A DNA stretch of 64,000 nt. Origin: Streptomyces sp. NBC_00708 (GTDB taxonomy: Bacteria; Actinomycetota; Actinomycetes; Streptomycetales; Streptomycetaceae). The notes beneath the pieces are model-generated. The model was not told where the DNA came from, ran no database searches, and saw only the letters and a program-made list of their open reading frames with translations. The stretch lies in assembly GCA_036226585.1 (NCBI GenBank), contig CP108997.1, forward strand, positions 6,634,001 to 6,698,000, read 5' to 3'. Below are positions 1-9,089 of the stretch, one piece after another. Positions within the stretch are counted from its first letter, which is position 1. Every line of letters starts with the position of its first letter. Made by a program: the position numbers and the translations under genes.

Positions 1-870
1 CCCACCGACGAGGCCCTGGTCCGGGACATCGAGCTGGCCATGGAGGCCGGCTTCAACGGGGCCCGGCTGCACCAGAAGGTGTTCGAGGAGCGCTTCCTCT
101 ATCACGCGGACCGGCTCGGCTACCTGGTCTGGGGCGAGTTCGGCGACTGGGGCTGCGAGACCGGCGGTTCCTCCGGCGACAACCAGCGGCCCGACGCGTC
201 CTTCGTCGCCCAGTGGCTCGAAGCCGTGGAACGCGACTACTCCCACCCCTCGATCGTCGGCTGGTGCCCGCTCAACGAGACGTATCAGAAGCTCCACGAC
301 CGGATCACCCAGCTCGACGACGTGACCCGGGCGATGTTCCTCGCCACCAAGGCCCTGGACACCTCCCGCCCGGTGATCGACGCCTCCGGTTACTCCCACC
401 GGGTGCTGGAGACCGACATCTACGACTCCCACACCTACGAGCAGGACCCGGCCGCCTTCCGGCAGCTGGTCTCCGGGCTCGCCAAGGGGGAGCCGTTCGT
501 CAACGCCTACGAGAACGGCGCCGCGTACTCGCAGCCGTACCGGGGGCAGCCGTACTTCGTCAGCGAGTTCGGCGGGGTCTGGTGGGACCCGGCGGCCGCG
601 GCGGACCAGTCCGGCAACGACCCCGCGGTCTCCTGGGGCTACGGCGACCGGGTGCGCACCGAGGACGAGTTCCACGAGCGGTTCGCCGGTCTGACCGGGG
701 CGCTGCTGGAGGACCCGGACATGTTCGGCTACTGCTACACCCAGCTGACCGACGTCTTCCAGGAGCAGAACGGCGTCTACCGCTTCGACCGGGGCACCAA
801 GCTGGACATCGCCCGCATCCGGGAGGCCCAGCTGCGGCCCGCCGCGATCGAGGGGCAGGACGCAGGCTGA
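1..870 (+). CDS. Glycoside hydrolase family 2 protein, C-terminal part (5' end outside window)
   Basis: The frame is open from base 1, so this is the 3' part of a longer gene. The peptide shows the GH2 (beta-galactosidase/beta-glucuronidase clan) TIM-barrel hallmarks: a GFNGARLHQ strand, then GWCPLNET with the Asn-Glu pair that carries the acid/base, and YFVSEFGG carrying the nucleophile Glu near residue 190 of the visible part. It should hydrolyse a beta-linked sugar from an oligosaccharide. The end has no obvious extra binding domain. Its stop lies just before a strong hairpin shared with the convergent secreted glycosidase. Together with the GntR and Gfo/Idh genes it suggests a sugar-catabolism group. 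The substrate cannot be told from this fragment. Confidence 0.85.
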   Translation, partial: PTDEALVRDIELAMEAGFNGARLHQKVFEERFLYHADRLGYLVWGEFGDWGCETGGSSGDNQRPDASFVAQWLEAVERDYSHPSIVGWCPLNETYQKLHDRITQLDDVTRAMFLATKALDTSRPVIDASGYSHRVLETDIYDSHTYEQDPAAFRQLVSGLAKGEPFVNAYENGAAYSQPYRGQPYFVSEFGGVWWDPAAAADQSGNDPAVSWGYGDRVRTEDEFHERFAGLTGALLEDPDMFGYCYTQLTDVFQEQNGVYRFDRGTKLDIARIREAQLRPAAIEGQDAG

Positions 871-880
871 CGACCGCACA

Positions 881-926
881 CGCCGGTGCCCGCCCCCTCC
901 CGGCAAGGAGGGGGCGGGCACCGGCG
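881..926. terminator. Bidirectional hairpin terminator between convergent glycosidase genes
   Basis: Positions 881-900 and 907-926 form a perfect 20-bp inverted repeat with a 6-base loop CGGCAA. It lies between the stop at 870 (plus strand) and the stop at 931 (minus strand), so it can end both transcripts. There is no T-run, as is usual in high-GC actinomycetes. Confidence 0.85.
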
Positions 927-930
927 GTGG

Positions 931-2679
931 TCAGAGGCGTTCGAGCCGCCAGAGCTGTGGCTGCTGGCCGTTGCACGTCCACTGCTGGACGTTGGCCCCC
1001 GCCGTCCGGGACCCCTGCGAGACGTCCAGACACTGCCCGGAGGACTTCACCACCAGGCGGTAGTAGCCACGCCCGGCGTTCTGCATGCGCCAGTCCTGGG
1101 CCGCTGCCGCGTTGCAGTACCACTGCCGGACGTTGGCGCCGGGTGTGGCGGAGCCGTTCTCCACGTCCAGGCAGAAGCCGCTGTTGACACCGGCGAGCGT
1201 GAAGGCGTCGCCGTGTGCCCGCAGCGTCCACGCCTGCGGACCGAGGCCGTTGCAGGTCCACTGCTGTACGTTGCCGCCGGCGGCCCGTGAGTCGGCGGCC
1301 ACGTCCAGGCAGTGGCCGCTGTTGGCGTTCACCAGGCGGTACCGTGCTCCGTCCACGACCCCGGCGGCGTCACCGCTGCCGGTGACCGGTCCGGTGGCCA
1401 CGTACGGGCGGCAGACCCCGCCGTCCCAGTCCGTCGCGATCTCCAGCACGGTGCGGCCGTCCGCCGAGGGCAGCAGCGGGGAGCTGTAGTTCGGGCAGTA
1501 AGTGGCGGTCGGCGCCGCGACGCGTACGGGTGCCTCGATCTCGTACCAGGGGCCGGTGCCGTTCTCCGTGTTGGCGAGGATCGTGCGCCCGCTGTCGGCG
1601 GCGGGGGTGCCGTCGCGGTTCAGGAGCTGCTGGCCGATGAGGAGGAGCCGGCCGTTCGCCCCGCCGCCCGGCGCGGGGGCCCAGGCGATGGTGGGCGCGG
1701 CGCGGAAGTACTTGCCGTCCACGGTCTCGGGACGGTAGCCGAGCGAGGCGGGGTCGCCCCAGTTCCAGCCGTCCGGTGAGGTCCGGTAGTGCACGACGCA
1801 CTGGTACTGGCCGCCCGGATTGCAGATCTCGTAGCTCATGAAGTACGTGCCGTCGGGCAGCCGGCGCACCATCGGCATGCCCGGCCGGTCGGGCTCCCAG
1901 GAACTGGCGACCGTGTTGCGGCGGTCCTGCCAGGTGACCCCGTCGTAACTGCGGGCGGCGGCGAGCTTCTGGTTGTGCGCGGGGTCCGTCTCGTCGGCGT
2001 AGTGGCAGACGAGCGCCCCGTCGGCGGCGACGGAGAACTCCGGCTCCCAGAGACCGCCCGTACCGTTCGCGGTGGCGCAGGTGGAAAGGTAGGACCAGGT
2101 CCGGCCCACGTCGTTGCTCCGCCAGACGCGCAGGGCCATGCGCCGGTTCTGCTCGTCCGCACCGGAGGAGGCGGCCCACAGCAGGGTCCCGGGCGCCAAC
2201 GCGCCGACCTGCCGCGGCAGTTCGAACAGGGTGGAGCAGCACAGGCCCTGTCCGCCCGCCGACTCCGGGTCGGCCACGCCGCCCACCTGGCGGAAGGTCG
2301 CTCCACCGTCGGTGCTCTCGTGGATGGCGCCGATGCCGTTGTTGCCGTTGAAGGTCACGACGCTCGCGAGCACCCGGCCGTTGGCGGCGCCGTTGTGCTC
2401 CAGCCGGATGGCCCGGGGGTAGAGGCCGGTCCCGCTGCCCAGCGGCGTGCCGTTGGCCAGGATGCCGACGGTGGCTGACGCGGTGGTGGCGGAGGGCGCG
2501 GTCGGTGAGGCGGGCGCGGCCGAAGCCAGGGTGAAGGTCAGGCCGATGGCCGCGGCCAGGACCGGCGCGGCGGCACGCGCCGCCCAGCGGGCGAGGCGGC
2601 GGGACGGTGCGGGGGAGCGGTGACATGCGGGTCTGAGTGGTCGGCGCAAGGAGAGCACAGGCTTCCTTCCTCGGGGCAC
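931..2679 (-). CDS. Secreted BNR-repeat beta-propeller glycosidase with C-terminal ricin-type (CBM13) domain
   Basis: 582 aa. A basic N-terminus followed by a hydrophobic Ala/Leu stretch (about residues 30-55) looks like a signal peptide. Asp-box (BNR) motifs such as STDGGATF and SNDVGRTW mark a six-bladed propeller of the sialidase/GH93 type. The classical sialidase FRIP motif is not seen; instead there is YPRAIRL near residue 87, so a GH93-like exo-arabinanase or related exo-enzyme is as likely as a sialidase. The last 130 residues contain three QxW repeats (QAW, QDW, QLW) of a beta-trefoil carbohydrate-binding module. It probably acts outside the cell on a polysaccharide. A palindrome at 2737-2748 sits just upstream. 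Fold call is firm; substrate is not. Confidence 0.8.
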   Translation of the reverse strand: MPRGRKPVLSLRRPLRPACHRSPAPSRRLARWAARAAAPVLAAAIGLTFTLASAAPASPTAPSATTASATVGILANGTPLGSGTGLYPRAIRLEHNGAANGRVLASVVTFNGNNGIGAIHESTDGGATFRQVGGVADPESAGGQGLCCSTLFELPRQVGALAPGTLLWAASSGADEQNRRMALRVWRSNDVGRTWSYLSTCATANGTGGLWEPEFSVAADGALVCHYADETDPAHNQKLAAARSYDGVTWQDRRNTVASSWEPDRPGMPMVRRLPDGTYFMSYEICNPGGQYQCVVHYRTSPDGWNWGDPASLGYRPETVDGKYFRAAPTIAWAPAPGGGANGRLLLIGQQLLNRDGTPAADSGRTILANTENGTGPWYEIEAPVRVAAPTATYCPNYSSPLLPSADGRTVLEIATDWDGGVCRPYVATGPVTGSGDAAGVVDGARYRLVNANSGHCLDVAADSRAAGGNVQQWTCNGLGPQAWTLRAHGDAFTLAGVNSGFCLDVENGSATPGANVRQWYCNAAAAQDWRMQNAGRGYYRLVVKSSGQCLDVSQGSRTAGANVQQWTCNGQQPQLWRLERL

Positions 2680-2736
2680 GGAGGCGTGGGGGGTGGCCGA
2701 GTGGGGCTGCTGACGGCGAAACAGTAGAGCCGCATG

Positions 2737-2748
2737 TACATCGATGTA
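2737..2748. promoter_or_regulatory. 12-bp palindrome, candidate LacI-type operator of the secreted glycosidase
   Basis: TACATCGATGTA is a perfect palindrome with a central CG step, located 58 bases upstream of the minus-strand glycosidase start at 2679. LacI-family operators in actinomycetes are typically short, AT-flanked palindromes centred on CG. No LacI gene is visible nearby, so the regulator would lie elsewhere. Confidence 0.4.
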
Positions 2749-2802
2749 AACAGGCGTGCAGGCTTCCGCTTCAATGCACGTGTCCGGTGAGCCCGGCCCG
2801 GA

Positions 2803-3591
2803 TCAGGAGGCCGTCAGCGTCATCTCGAAGGAGTACCGGGACGCCCGGTAGAGGTGGGAGCCGCATTCCACCGGGCGGCCCCCGTCGCCCAGGACCGTGC
2901 GCTCCATGGTGAGCAGGGTGCCACCGCGCGCCTCCGCCAGCAGGCGGGACTCGGCCGCCGTGGCCCGGCGCGCGCCGATGGTCTGCTCGGCGGAGCGCAG
3001 GGTGACCCCGGCCCGGCGGAGCAGGGTGTAGAGGCCGTGCGCGACCAGATCCTCCTCGGTCGGGTCCAGCAGCCCGGCCGGCAGATGGTTCTCCAGGAGC
3101 GCCACCGGCTCGTCGTCCGCGTACCGCAGCCTGCGCAACACCACGGTGTCCGTGCCCGGTTCGAGCCGCAGGGCGGAGGCGATCCGCCCCTCGGCCGGCC
3201 GGGTGCGCATCGACAGGACCTCGGTGCGCGGGTGGCGCCCCTCGCGTCGCAGATCCTCGTGGAGGCTGGTCAGCTCCCCCTGCCGGCGGACCCGGTCGGT
3301 GATGACCCGGGTGCCCACCCCGCGCTTGCGCGACAGCAGGCCCTTGTCCACCAGATGCTGCATGGCCTGACGCATCGTCGGGCGGGAGAGCCCGAAGCGG
3401 TCCGCCAGGGAGATCTCGTTCTCCAGGCGGGTTCCGGGCGTCAACACCCCCGATTCGATGAGGTGTTGGAGCTGCTGCGCGAACTGGAAGTACAGCGGGA
3501 CGGGGCTGGACCGGTCGATGGTGATCAGCCTGGTGAGCGGTTCCACGTCGGGCTCCTCGGAACGTCGTGCCACGCGCTCAGTATGCCGCAC
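2803..3591 (-). CDS. GntR-family regulator, HutC subfamily (UTRA domain)
   Basis: 262 aa. The N-terminal winged helix-turn-helix spans about residues 25-95, with the recognition region ENEISLADRFGLSRPTMRQA. The rest is a UTRA ligand-binding domain (about residues 110-255), which usually binds a sugar phosphate or similar effector. It is transcribed divergently from the Gfo/Idh dehydrogenase at 3714, and an inverted repeat sits in the shared promoter. Likely a repressor of the dehydrogenase and perhaps of the two glycosidases. A shorter start at an internal GTG (reading VEPLTRLIT) is possible. Confidence 0.85.
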   Translation of the reverse strand: MRHTERVARRSEEPDVEPLTRLITIDRSSPVPLYFQFAQQLQHLIESGVLTPGTRLENEISLADRFGLSRPTMRQAMQHLVDKGLLSRKRGVGTRVITDRVRRQGELTSLHEDLRREGRHPRTEVLSMRTRPAEGRIASALRLEPGTDTVVLRRLRYADDEPVALLENHLPAGLLDPTEEDLVAHGLYTLLRRAGVTLRSAEQTIGARRATAAESRLLAEARGGTLLTMERTVLGDGGRPVECGSHLYRASRYSFEMTLTAS

Positions 3592-3615
3592 CCCCGGGTC
3601 AAGCTCAGTACGTCT

Positions 3616-3663
3616 ATATGTCCCGACAAATGCTTGACCCTCTGTGATCGGCGAGGATACAAA
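3616..3663 (+). promoter_or_regulatory. Promoter of the Gfo/Idh gene with adjoining inverted-repeat operator
   Basis: An imperfect inverted repeat ATATGTC-cc-GACAAAT occupies 3616-3631 (6 of 7 positions paired). Immediately downstream is TTGACC (3634-3639), then 18 bases, then TACAAA (3658-3663), a plausible sigma-70-like promoter for the gene starting at 3714. The repeat touches the -35 hexamer and lies between the divergent GntR gene and its likely target, as expected for GntR/UTRA repression. Confidence 0.5.
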
Positions 3664-3713
3664 GACGAAGATCAGGGGCGCCCGGCCCCCTTCCGACCCG
3701 GAGGCACCCGCGC

Positions 3714-4703
3714 ATGCGCATCGGACTCATCGGAACCGGCCGGATCGGCGCGTTCCACGCCGGTACCCTCGCCGCCCTGCCCGCGGTCGACCGGCTCGTC
3801 CTGCACGACGCCGCCGAGCGGCAGGCCCGCGAGCTGGCCGGGAAGCTCGGTGCCGACTGGGCGGGGGATGTGGACGGGCTGCTCGGCTCAGGGCTGGACG
3901 GTGTCGTGATCGCCGCCCCCACCGCCGTCCACGACACGCTCCTGCGCGCGGCGGCCGCCGCGGGGGTGCCCGTCTTCTGCGAGAAACCGATCGCCGCCAC
4001 CCTTGAAGGGACGCGGGCCCTGCTTGCCGAGCTCGCCGGTTCAGGTGTGCCGCTCCAGGTCGGCTTCCAGCGCCGGTTCGACGCCGGCTACACCGCCCTG
4101 CGCGACGCGGTCGCCGCCGGTGACTTGGGCTGGCTGCACACCGTACGGGCCTGCACCGCCGACCCCGCGCCGCCGCCGGCCGGGTACCTTCCGCTGTCCG
4201 GCGGGATCTTCCGCGACTGCGCCGTGCACGACTTCGACAGCGTGCGGTGGGTCACCGGACGCGAGGTCGTCGAGGTCAGTGCCACCGGCGCCAACCGGGG
4301 CGACTCCGCGTTCGCCGCGGCGGGTGACGTGGACACCGCCGTCACCGTCCTCACGCTCGACGACTCCACCCTGGTCAGCTGCACCGCCACCCGCTACAAC
4401 GGCGCCGGCTACGACGTACGCATGGAGGTCGCCGGCTCCCGGTCCACCCTGGCCACCGGGTACGGCGACCGCTCCCCGCTGCGGACCACCACCGGCGGGC
4501 AGCCCTCGCCCGCCGCCCCGTACGACGGATTCCTCAGCCGCTTCCACGATGCGTACGTGGGCGAGATGGCCGCGTTCACCGAGGTGGCGGCCGGGCTGCG
4601 GCCCAGTCCCTGCACGGGCGACGATGCCCTGGCCGCGCTGCTGATCGCCGAGGCCGCCGACCGCTCGATGCGTACGGGACGGCCGGTCCGCGTCGAGGGG
4701 TGA
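3714..4703 (+). CDS. Gfo/Idh/MocA-family NAD(P)-dependent dehydrogenase (inositol 2-dehydrogenase-like)
   Basis: 329 aa. The N-terminus has a Rossmann glycine motif GTGRIG (residues 7-12) and the family signature EKP at residues 90-92 (FCEKPIAAT). The C-terminal alpha/beta domain binds substrate. Length fits the family. It probably oxidises a sugar or cyclitol, for example myo-inositol or a sugar released by the nearby glycosidases. It is divergent from a UTRA-type GntR regulator, with a candidate operator between them. The exact substrate cannot be read from the sequence. Confidence 0.85.
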   Translation: MRIGLIGTGRIGAFHAGTLAALPAVDRLVLHDAAERQARELAGKLGADWAGDVDGLLGSGLDGVVIAAPTAVHDTLLRAAAAAGVPVFCEKPIAATLEGTRALLAELAGSGVPLQVGFQRRFDAGYTALRDAVAAGDLGWLHTVRACTADPAPPPAGYLPLSGGIFRDCAVHDFDSVRWVTGREVVEVSATGANRGDSAFAAAGDVDTAVTVLTLDDSTLVSCTATRYNGAGYDVRMEVAGSRSTLATGYGDRSPLRTTTGGQPSPAAPYDGFLSRFHDAYVGEMAAFTEVAAGLRPSPCTGDDALAALLIAEAADRSMRTGRPVRVEG

Positions 4704-4784
4704 GGGCGAACGGCCGGACCGGGTGAGTGCTCGAATGAAGGTCCGGTTACCATATGAGCGCCGCCTAGCTCGAAAGATAAACCT

Positions 4785-6230
4785 GTGACTGTCAATGACG
4801 ACGCGTTCACCAACTGGAAAAACCGCGAGGAAATCGCGGAGTCGATGATTCCGATCATCGGCAAGCTGCACCGCGAGCGGGACGTCACCGTCCTCCTGCA
4901 CAGCCGCTCGCTGGTGAACAAATCGGTGGTGAGCATCCTCAAGACCCACCGATTCGCCCGGCAGATCGACGGCGCGGAGCTCTCGGTCACCGAGACCCTG
5001 CCCTTCCTGCAGGCCCTCACCACGCTGGACCTGGGCCCCTCCCAGATCGACATCGGCATGCTCGCCGCCCTGCACAAGGCCGACGACCGCGGACTCACCG
5101 CCGCCGAGTTCACCGCGGAGGCCGTCGCCGGCGCCACGGGGGACAGCAAGATCGAGCGCCGCGAGGCGCGCGACGTCGTGCTCTACGGATTCGGCCGCAT
5201 CGGCCGCCTCCTGGCCCGGCTGCTCATCGAGAAGGCGGGTTCCGGCAACGGCCTGCGACTGCGCGCCATCGTGGTCCGCAAGGGCGCGGGCCAGGACATC
5301 GTCAAGCGTGCCTCGCTGCTGCGCCGCGACTCCATCCACGGCCAGTTCCAGGGCACGATCACCGTGGACGAGGCCAACAACCGGATCGTCGCCAACGGCA
5401 ACGAGATCCAGGTCATCTACTCGGACGACCCGACCTCGGTCGACTACACCGCGTACGGCATCGACGACGCCATTCTCATCGACAACACCGGCAAGTGGCG
5501 CGACCGCGAGGGGCTTTCGAAGCACCTGCGGCCGGGCATCGCCAAGGTCGTCCTGACCGCGCCCGGCAAGGGCGACGTCCTCAACGTCGTGCACGGCGTC
5601 AACCACGACATGATCAAGCCGGACGAGCAGATCATCTCCTGCGCCTCCTGCACCACCAACGCGATCGTGCCGCCGCTGAAGGCGATGGCCGACGAGTACG
5701 GGGTGCTGCGCGGACACGTGGAGACCATCCACTCGTTCACCAACGACCAGAACCTGCTGGACAATTACCACGGCTCCGACCGCCGTGGCCGCTCCGCGCC
5801 GCTCAACATGGTCATCACCGAGACGGGTGCCGCCTCCGCCGTCGCGAAGGCGCTGCCCGACCTGGAGGCGACGATCACGGGCAGCTCGATCCGCGTCCCG
5901 GTGCCGGACGTCTCGATCGCGATCCTCAGCCTGAAGCTGGGCCGCGAGGCCACCCGCGAAGAGGTCCTCGACTACCTCCGCGAGGTGTCGCTCACCTCTC
6001 CGCTGAAGCGACAGATCGACTTCACGACCGCCCCGGACGCGGTGTCGAGCGACTTCATCGGCTCGCGCCACGCCTCCATCGTCGACGCAGGACCCACCCA
6101 GGTCGACGGCGACAACGCGATCCTCTACCTCTGGTACGACAACGAGTTCGGCTACTCGTGCCAGGTCATCCGGGTCGTGCAGTACGTCTCCGGCGTCGAG
6201 TACCCGACCTTCCCGGTCCCGGTCGCCTGA
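4785..6230 (+). CDS. gap: Glyceraldehyde-3-phosphate dehydrogenase, long form with N-terminal extension
   Basis: 481 aa, GTG start. Ordinary GAPDH is about 335 aa; this one has about 125 extra N-terminal residues before the Rossmann motif GFGRIGR. The catalytic loop SCASCTTN is present with the catalytic Cys at residue 289, and the C-terminal WYDNEFGYS signature is intact. The extension is helical-looking and not low-complexity. It should catalyse NAD(P)-dependent oxidation of glyceraldehyde 3-phosphate in central metabolism. It stands alone; the terminator at 6250-6282 separates it from the convergent EF-G gene. The long form is known in Streptomyces as a second GAPDH beside the glycolytic one. 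Confidence 0.92.
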   Translation: MTVNDDAFTNWKNREEIAESMIPIIGKLHRERDVTVLLHSRSLVNKSVVSILKTHRFARQIDGAELSVTETLPFLQALTTLDLGPSQIDIGMLAALHKADDRGLTAAEFTAEAVAGATGDSKIERREARDVVLYGFGRIGRLLARLLIEKAGSGNGLRLRAIVVRKGAGQDIVKRASLLRRDSIHGQFQGTITVDEANNRIVANGNEIQVIYSDDPTSVDYTAYGIDDAILIDNTGKWRDREGLSKHLRPGIAKVVLTAPGKGDVLNVVHGVNHDMIKPDEQIISCASCTTNAIVPPLKAMADEYGVLRGHVETIHSFTNDQNLLDNYHGSDRRGRSAPLNMVITETGAASAVAKALPDLEATITGSSIRVPVPDVSIAILSLKLGREATREEVLDYLREVSLTSPLKRQIDFTTAPDAVSSDFIGSRHASIVDAGPTQVDGDNAILYLWYDNEFGYSCQVIRVVQYVSGVEYPTFPVPVA

Positions 6231-6249
6231 CCCCGGCCCCGACGACGAC

Positions 6250-6282
6250 AGGTCCCGCCCGCCGCGATGGCGGGCGGGACCT
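6250..6282. terminator. Bidirectional terminator between GAPDH and EF-G paralogue
   Basis: AGGTCCCGCCCGCC pairs with GGCGGGCGGGACCT across a 5-base loop (14 bp, perfect), followed by TTT on the plus strand. The genes converge with stops at 6230 and 6288. Confidence 0.88.
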
Positions 6283-6287
6283 TTCCG

Positions 6288-8369
6288 TCAGCCGGTGGAG
6301 GCCGTGACGGCCGGCGCCGGAGCGTACCCCGTGGCCCGGGTGGTGAACGTCCCCCGGCCCTGCGTACGGCTCCGCAGCCGCGTCGCGTAACCGAACAGCT
6401 CGGCCAGCGGCACGGTCGCCGTCACCACCGCCGCGCCGCCCCGCGTGGTGGAGCCGGAGACCCGGCCGCGCCGGGCGGCCAGATCGCCGAGCACCCCGCC
6501 GACCGCGTCACCGGGCACGGTGACCGTGACCTCGACGACCGGCTCCAGCAGCACCATCGCACTCGCCCGCAGCGCCTCGCGCAGCGCGAACCGCCCGGCC
6601 GTGCGGAACGCCATCTCCGAGGAGTCCTTGGGATGAGTGGCGCCATCGGTCAGCGTCACCCGCACCCCGGTCACCGGATGCCCGCCGAGCGGACCCTCCG
6701 CCAGCGCGTCCCGGCAGCCCGCCTCGACCGCACGGACGTACTCCTGCGGCACCCGGCCGCCGACGACCGCCGAACGGAACGCGAACTCCGCCGCTTCCTC
6801 CTCCCCGCCTGCCTCCAGCGGTTCGACGTCGATGACGACGTGCGCGAACTGCCCGGCCCCGCCGTCCTGTTTGACGTGCCGGTAGACCAGCCCCGACACC
6901 CCGCGCACCAGCGTCTCCCGGTGCGCGACCTGCGGCCGGCCGACCCGTACGTCCAGACCGTGGTCACGGCGGATCTTCTCCGCGGCCACCTCCAGATGCA
7001 GTTCGCCCATGCCCGAAAGAACGGTCTGACCGGTCTCGGGGTCCGTACGCACCACGAGCGACGGGTCCTCCTCGGCCAGCCGGACCAGAGCCGCCATCAG
7101 CCGTTCCGTGTCCGTGCCCCGTTTCGCCTCCACCGCCACCGACACGACCGGTTCGGCCACCGAGGGCGGTTCGAGGACCAGCGGGGCATCGGGCGCGCAC
7201 AGGGTGGCGCCCGGACGGACGGTCTTGGGGCCGATGACCGCCACGATGTCGCCGGCCACCGCCGTGTCCACATCCACATGCCGGTCCGCCTGGACCCGCA
7301 GGATGCGGCCGACGCGCTCACTGCGCCGGGTGGTCGCGTCCAGCACGGTCTCCCCCTTCCCGAGCGTTCCCGCATACACACGCAGATACGTCAGCCGGCC
7401 CGTCGCGGTCGCGTTCACCTTGAACGCCAGCGCGGCGAACGGCCCCGCCGGATCGGCGGCCCGCTCCTGCACCGCCCCGTCGAGCGTGCCCCGTACCGGC
7501 GGCACATCGAGCGGCGAGGGCAGGTACGCGACGACCGCCTCCAGCAACGGTTCGACACCCCGGTTGCGGTACGCCGAACCGCACAGCACCACGACCCCCT
7601 CACCGGTGCGCGTCAGATCGCGCAGCGCCCCGGCCAGGGTCTCCTCCGAGAGTTCGGAGCGTACGCAGAACTCCTCCAGTGCCATCGGGTGCAACTCCGC
7701 CACCGCCTCCTCCAGTTGACGGCGGCGCCGGGCCGCCTCCTGCCGCAGCCCGCTGGGCACCTCGCCCTCCTCGTACGCGTCGGCGCCGTCCGCCCACACC
7801 AGGGCGCGCATGCGCACCAGGTCGACCACCCCGCGGAAGGCGTCCTCCGCGCCGATGGGGAGCTGGACCACGAGCGGGACGGTGTGCAGCCGGTCGCGGA
7901 TCGAGGCGACCGCGGTGTCCAGGTCGGCGCCCGCCCGGTCCAGCTTGTTGACGAAGGCGATGCGCGGGACGGAGTGCCGGTCCGCCTGGTGCCACACCGA
8001 CTCGCTCTGCGGCTCCACCCCGGCCACCGCGTCGAACACCGCGATCGCGCCGTCGAGCACCCGCAGCGAGCGCTCGACCTCGTCGGCGAAGTCGACGTGC
8101 CCCGGGGTGTCGATGAGGTTGATCCGGTGACCGTCCCAGGCGCAGCTGACGGCCGCGGCGAAGATGGTGATGCCCCGGTCGCGTTCCTGGGAGTCGAAGT
8201 CCGTGATGGTCGTACCGTCGTGCACCTCACCGCGCTTGTGGGTGGTGCCGGTGGTGAAGAGGATCCGTTCGGTGACGGTGGTCTTGCCGGCGTCGACGTG
8301 GGCGAGGATGCCCAGGTTGCGGACGGTGTCGAGCGCGGCGACGGGGGAGTGGTGCTGGTGGGTACGCAC
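6288..8369 (-). CDS. Elongation factor G-like translational GTPase (EF-G paralogue)
   Basis: 693 aa, full EF-G length. All GTPase motifs are visible: AHVDAGKTT (residues 23-31), [12 protein letters not shown] and NKLD. Domains II-V follow. It is not in the usual str operon (rpsL-rpsG-fusA-tuf), so it is a secondary EF-G, as found in many Streptomyces. It could act in translocation under stress, ribosome recycling or ribosome protection. A Tet(M)-like protection protein is the main alternative, but the overall pattern is closer to EF-G. It is monocistronic, with a roughly 700-base poorly coding region upstream. An EF-G-binding-type FBP protein is encoded at 58615, far away in the same window. 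Confidence 0.88.
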   Translation of the reverse strand: MRTHQHHSPVAALDTVRNLGILAHVDAGKTTVTERILFTTGTTHKRGEVHDGTTITDFDSQERDRGITIFAAAVSCAWDGHRINLIDTPGHVDFADEVERSLRVLDGAIAVFDAVAGVEPQSESVWHQADRHSVPRIAFVNKLDRAGADLDTAVASIRDRLHTVPLVVQLPIGAEDAFRGVVDLVRMRALVWADGADAYEEGEVPSGLRQEAARRRRQLEEAVAELHPMALEEFCVRSELSEETLAGALRDLTRTGEGVVVLCGSAYRNRGVEPLLEAVVAYLPSPLDVPPVRGTLDGAVQERAADPAGPFAALAFKVNATATGRLTYLRVYAGTLGKGETVLDATTRRSERVGRILRVQADRHVDVDTAVAGDIVAVIGPKTVRPGATLCAPDAPLVLEPPSVAEPVVSVAVEAKRGTDTERLMAALVRLAEEDPSLVVRTDPETGQTVLSGMGELHLEVAAEKIRRDHGLDVRVGRPQVAHRETLVRGVSGLVYRHVKQDGGAGQFAHVVIDVEPLEAGGEEEAAEFAFRSAVVGGRVPQEYVRAVEAGCRDALAEGPLGGHPVTGVRVTLTDGATHPKDSSEMAFRTAGRFALREALRASAMVLLEPVVEVTVTVPGDAVGGVLGDLAARRGRVSGSTTRGGAAVVTATVPLAELFGYATRLRSRTQGRGTFTTRATGYAPAPAVTASTG

Positions 8370-8499
8370 GGCCGGTGGCCTTTCGGGATGATCCGGAAGA
8401 AGACGGCGCGATACCCCCGGACGAAACGGCCCGGACGCGGGCCTGCGGGCCCAACCGACATGACGTGATGTCAGAAAACGTGCGGGGCCCGGGTGTTCG

Positions 8500-8604
8500 T
8501 CACGGGGTCCGGGGCCGGCCGCGCAGCCGGCTCCGGGCGGCGCGAGACACCAGGATCACCTCGAACCGCGACGGGGGGACGACGACGGCGGTGCGCTCAC
8601 GCAC
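8500..8604 (-). CDS. Possible 34-residue leader peptide upstream of the EF-G paralogue
   Basis: A GTG-started ORF of 34 codons, reading [20 protein letters not shown] and then an Arg-rich tail, is preceded by GGGGAG at a suitable distance. It ends 130 bases before the EF-G start. Small ORFs upstream of translation factors can act as attenuators, but nothing here proves translation. Treat as speculative. Confidence 0.2.
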   Translation of the reverse strand: MRERTAVVVPPSRFEVILVSRAARSRLRGRPRTP

Positions 8605-8671
8605 GGCGGTCTCCCCTCAACGGTCACGGCGGACGCGCCGGCGGAGGGCCGGCGCGCGGTGTGGGGCGAGT

Positions 8672-8986
8672 CTAGGGAAGGCGGGGCGCGCGGGGGAACC
8701 GGTTTTCCGGTCGGGTGTGTCCCGGACCCGGCAGGACACCCCCCAGGGGCCGGCAGGCGCTGCGGCACCGGCGAAGGGCGCTCCGGCCGCAGCCGCGCCA
8801 CTCGGCGGGCGACGGACCCACACCCCGGCCACCCCGGGTGATCAGGGCGTTCACCGGTGTGTGCGGGTCCAGTGCCATCGTGCGCGCGAACAGCACGCCG
8901 AGCACGAGCGGGGCGAGCGAGAGGGCCAGAGAGGTGCCGGCACTGGTGACGTGCCGCACGCGGAGGCGCTTCGGGTCGGGAGCCAT
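8672..8986 (-). CDS. Doubtful small ORF with one predicted membrane segment
   Basis: 104 codons. Residues 16-38 form a plausible membrane helix (TSLALSLAPLVLGVLFA) after a basic start. From about residue 50 the composition turns to Gly/Arg/Pro-rich text typical of non-coding high-GC DNA, and the ribosome site is poor (GGGG only 2-3 bases from the ATG). Either a short membrane protein whose 3' part is degraded, or noise. Confidence 0.25.
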   Translation of the reverse strand: MAPDPKRLRVRHVTSAGTSLALSLAPLVLGVLFARTMALDPHTPVNALITRGGRGVGPSPAEWRGCGRSALRRCRSACRPLGGVLPGPGHTRPENRFPRAPRLP

Positions 8987-9038
8987 GACCCCATTTCAGC
9001 GGCGGCGCCCCGGCCCGGGATCGGGGAACGTACTCAGA

Positions 9039-9072
9039 CCGCACGGCCCGGATACTCACCCGGACCGTGCGG
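9039..9072 (-). terminator. Hairpin terminator of the DUF2510 gene
   Basis: CCGCACGG at 9039-9046 pairs with CCGTGCGG at 9065-9072, extended inward by three pairs after one mismatch, with a 10-base loop. It lies directly after the minus-strand stop at 9090. Confidence 0.65.
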
Positions 9073-9089
9073 CGCGCCCCGCCGGACGA

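Larger units (their letters stand above)
8370..9038. other. Long intergenic region upstream of the EF-G paralogue
   Basis: About 670 bases between the EF-G start and the terminator of the DUF2510 gene, with only the two weak minus-strand ORFs listed separately. The segment TGACGTGATGTCA near 8461-8473 is a partial inverted repeat. No RNA gene or known riboswitch was recognised. It may hold the EF-G promoter and a long leader. Confidence 0.4.
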
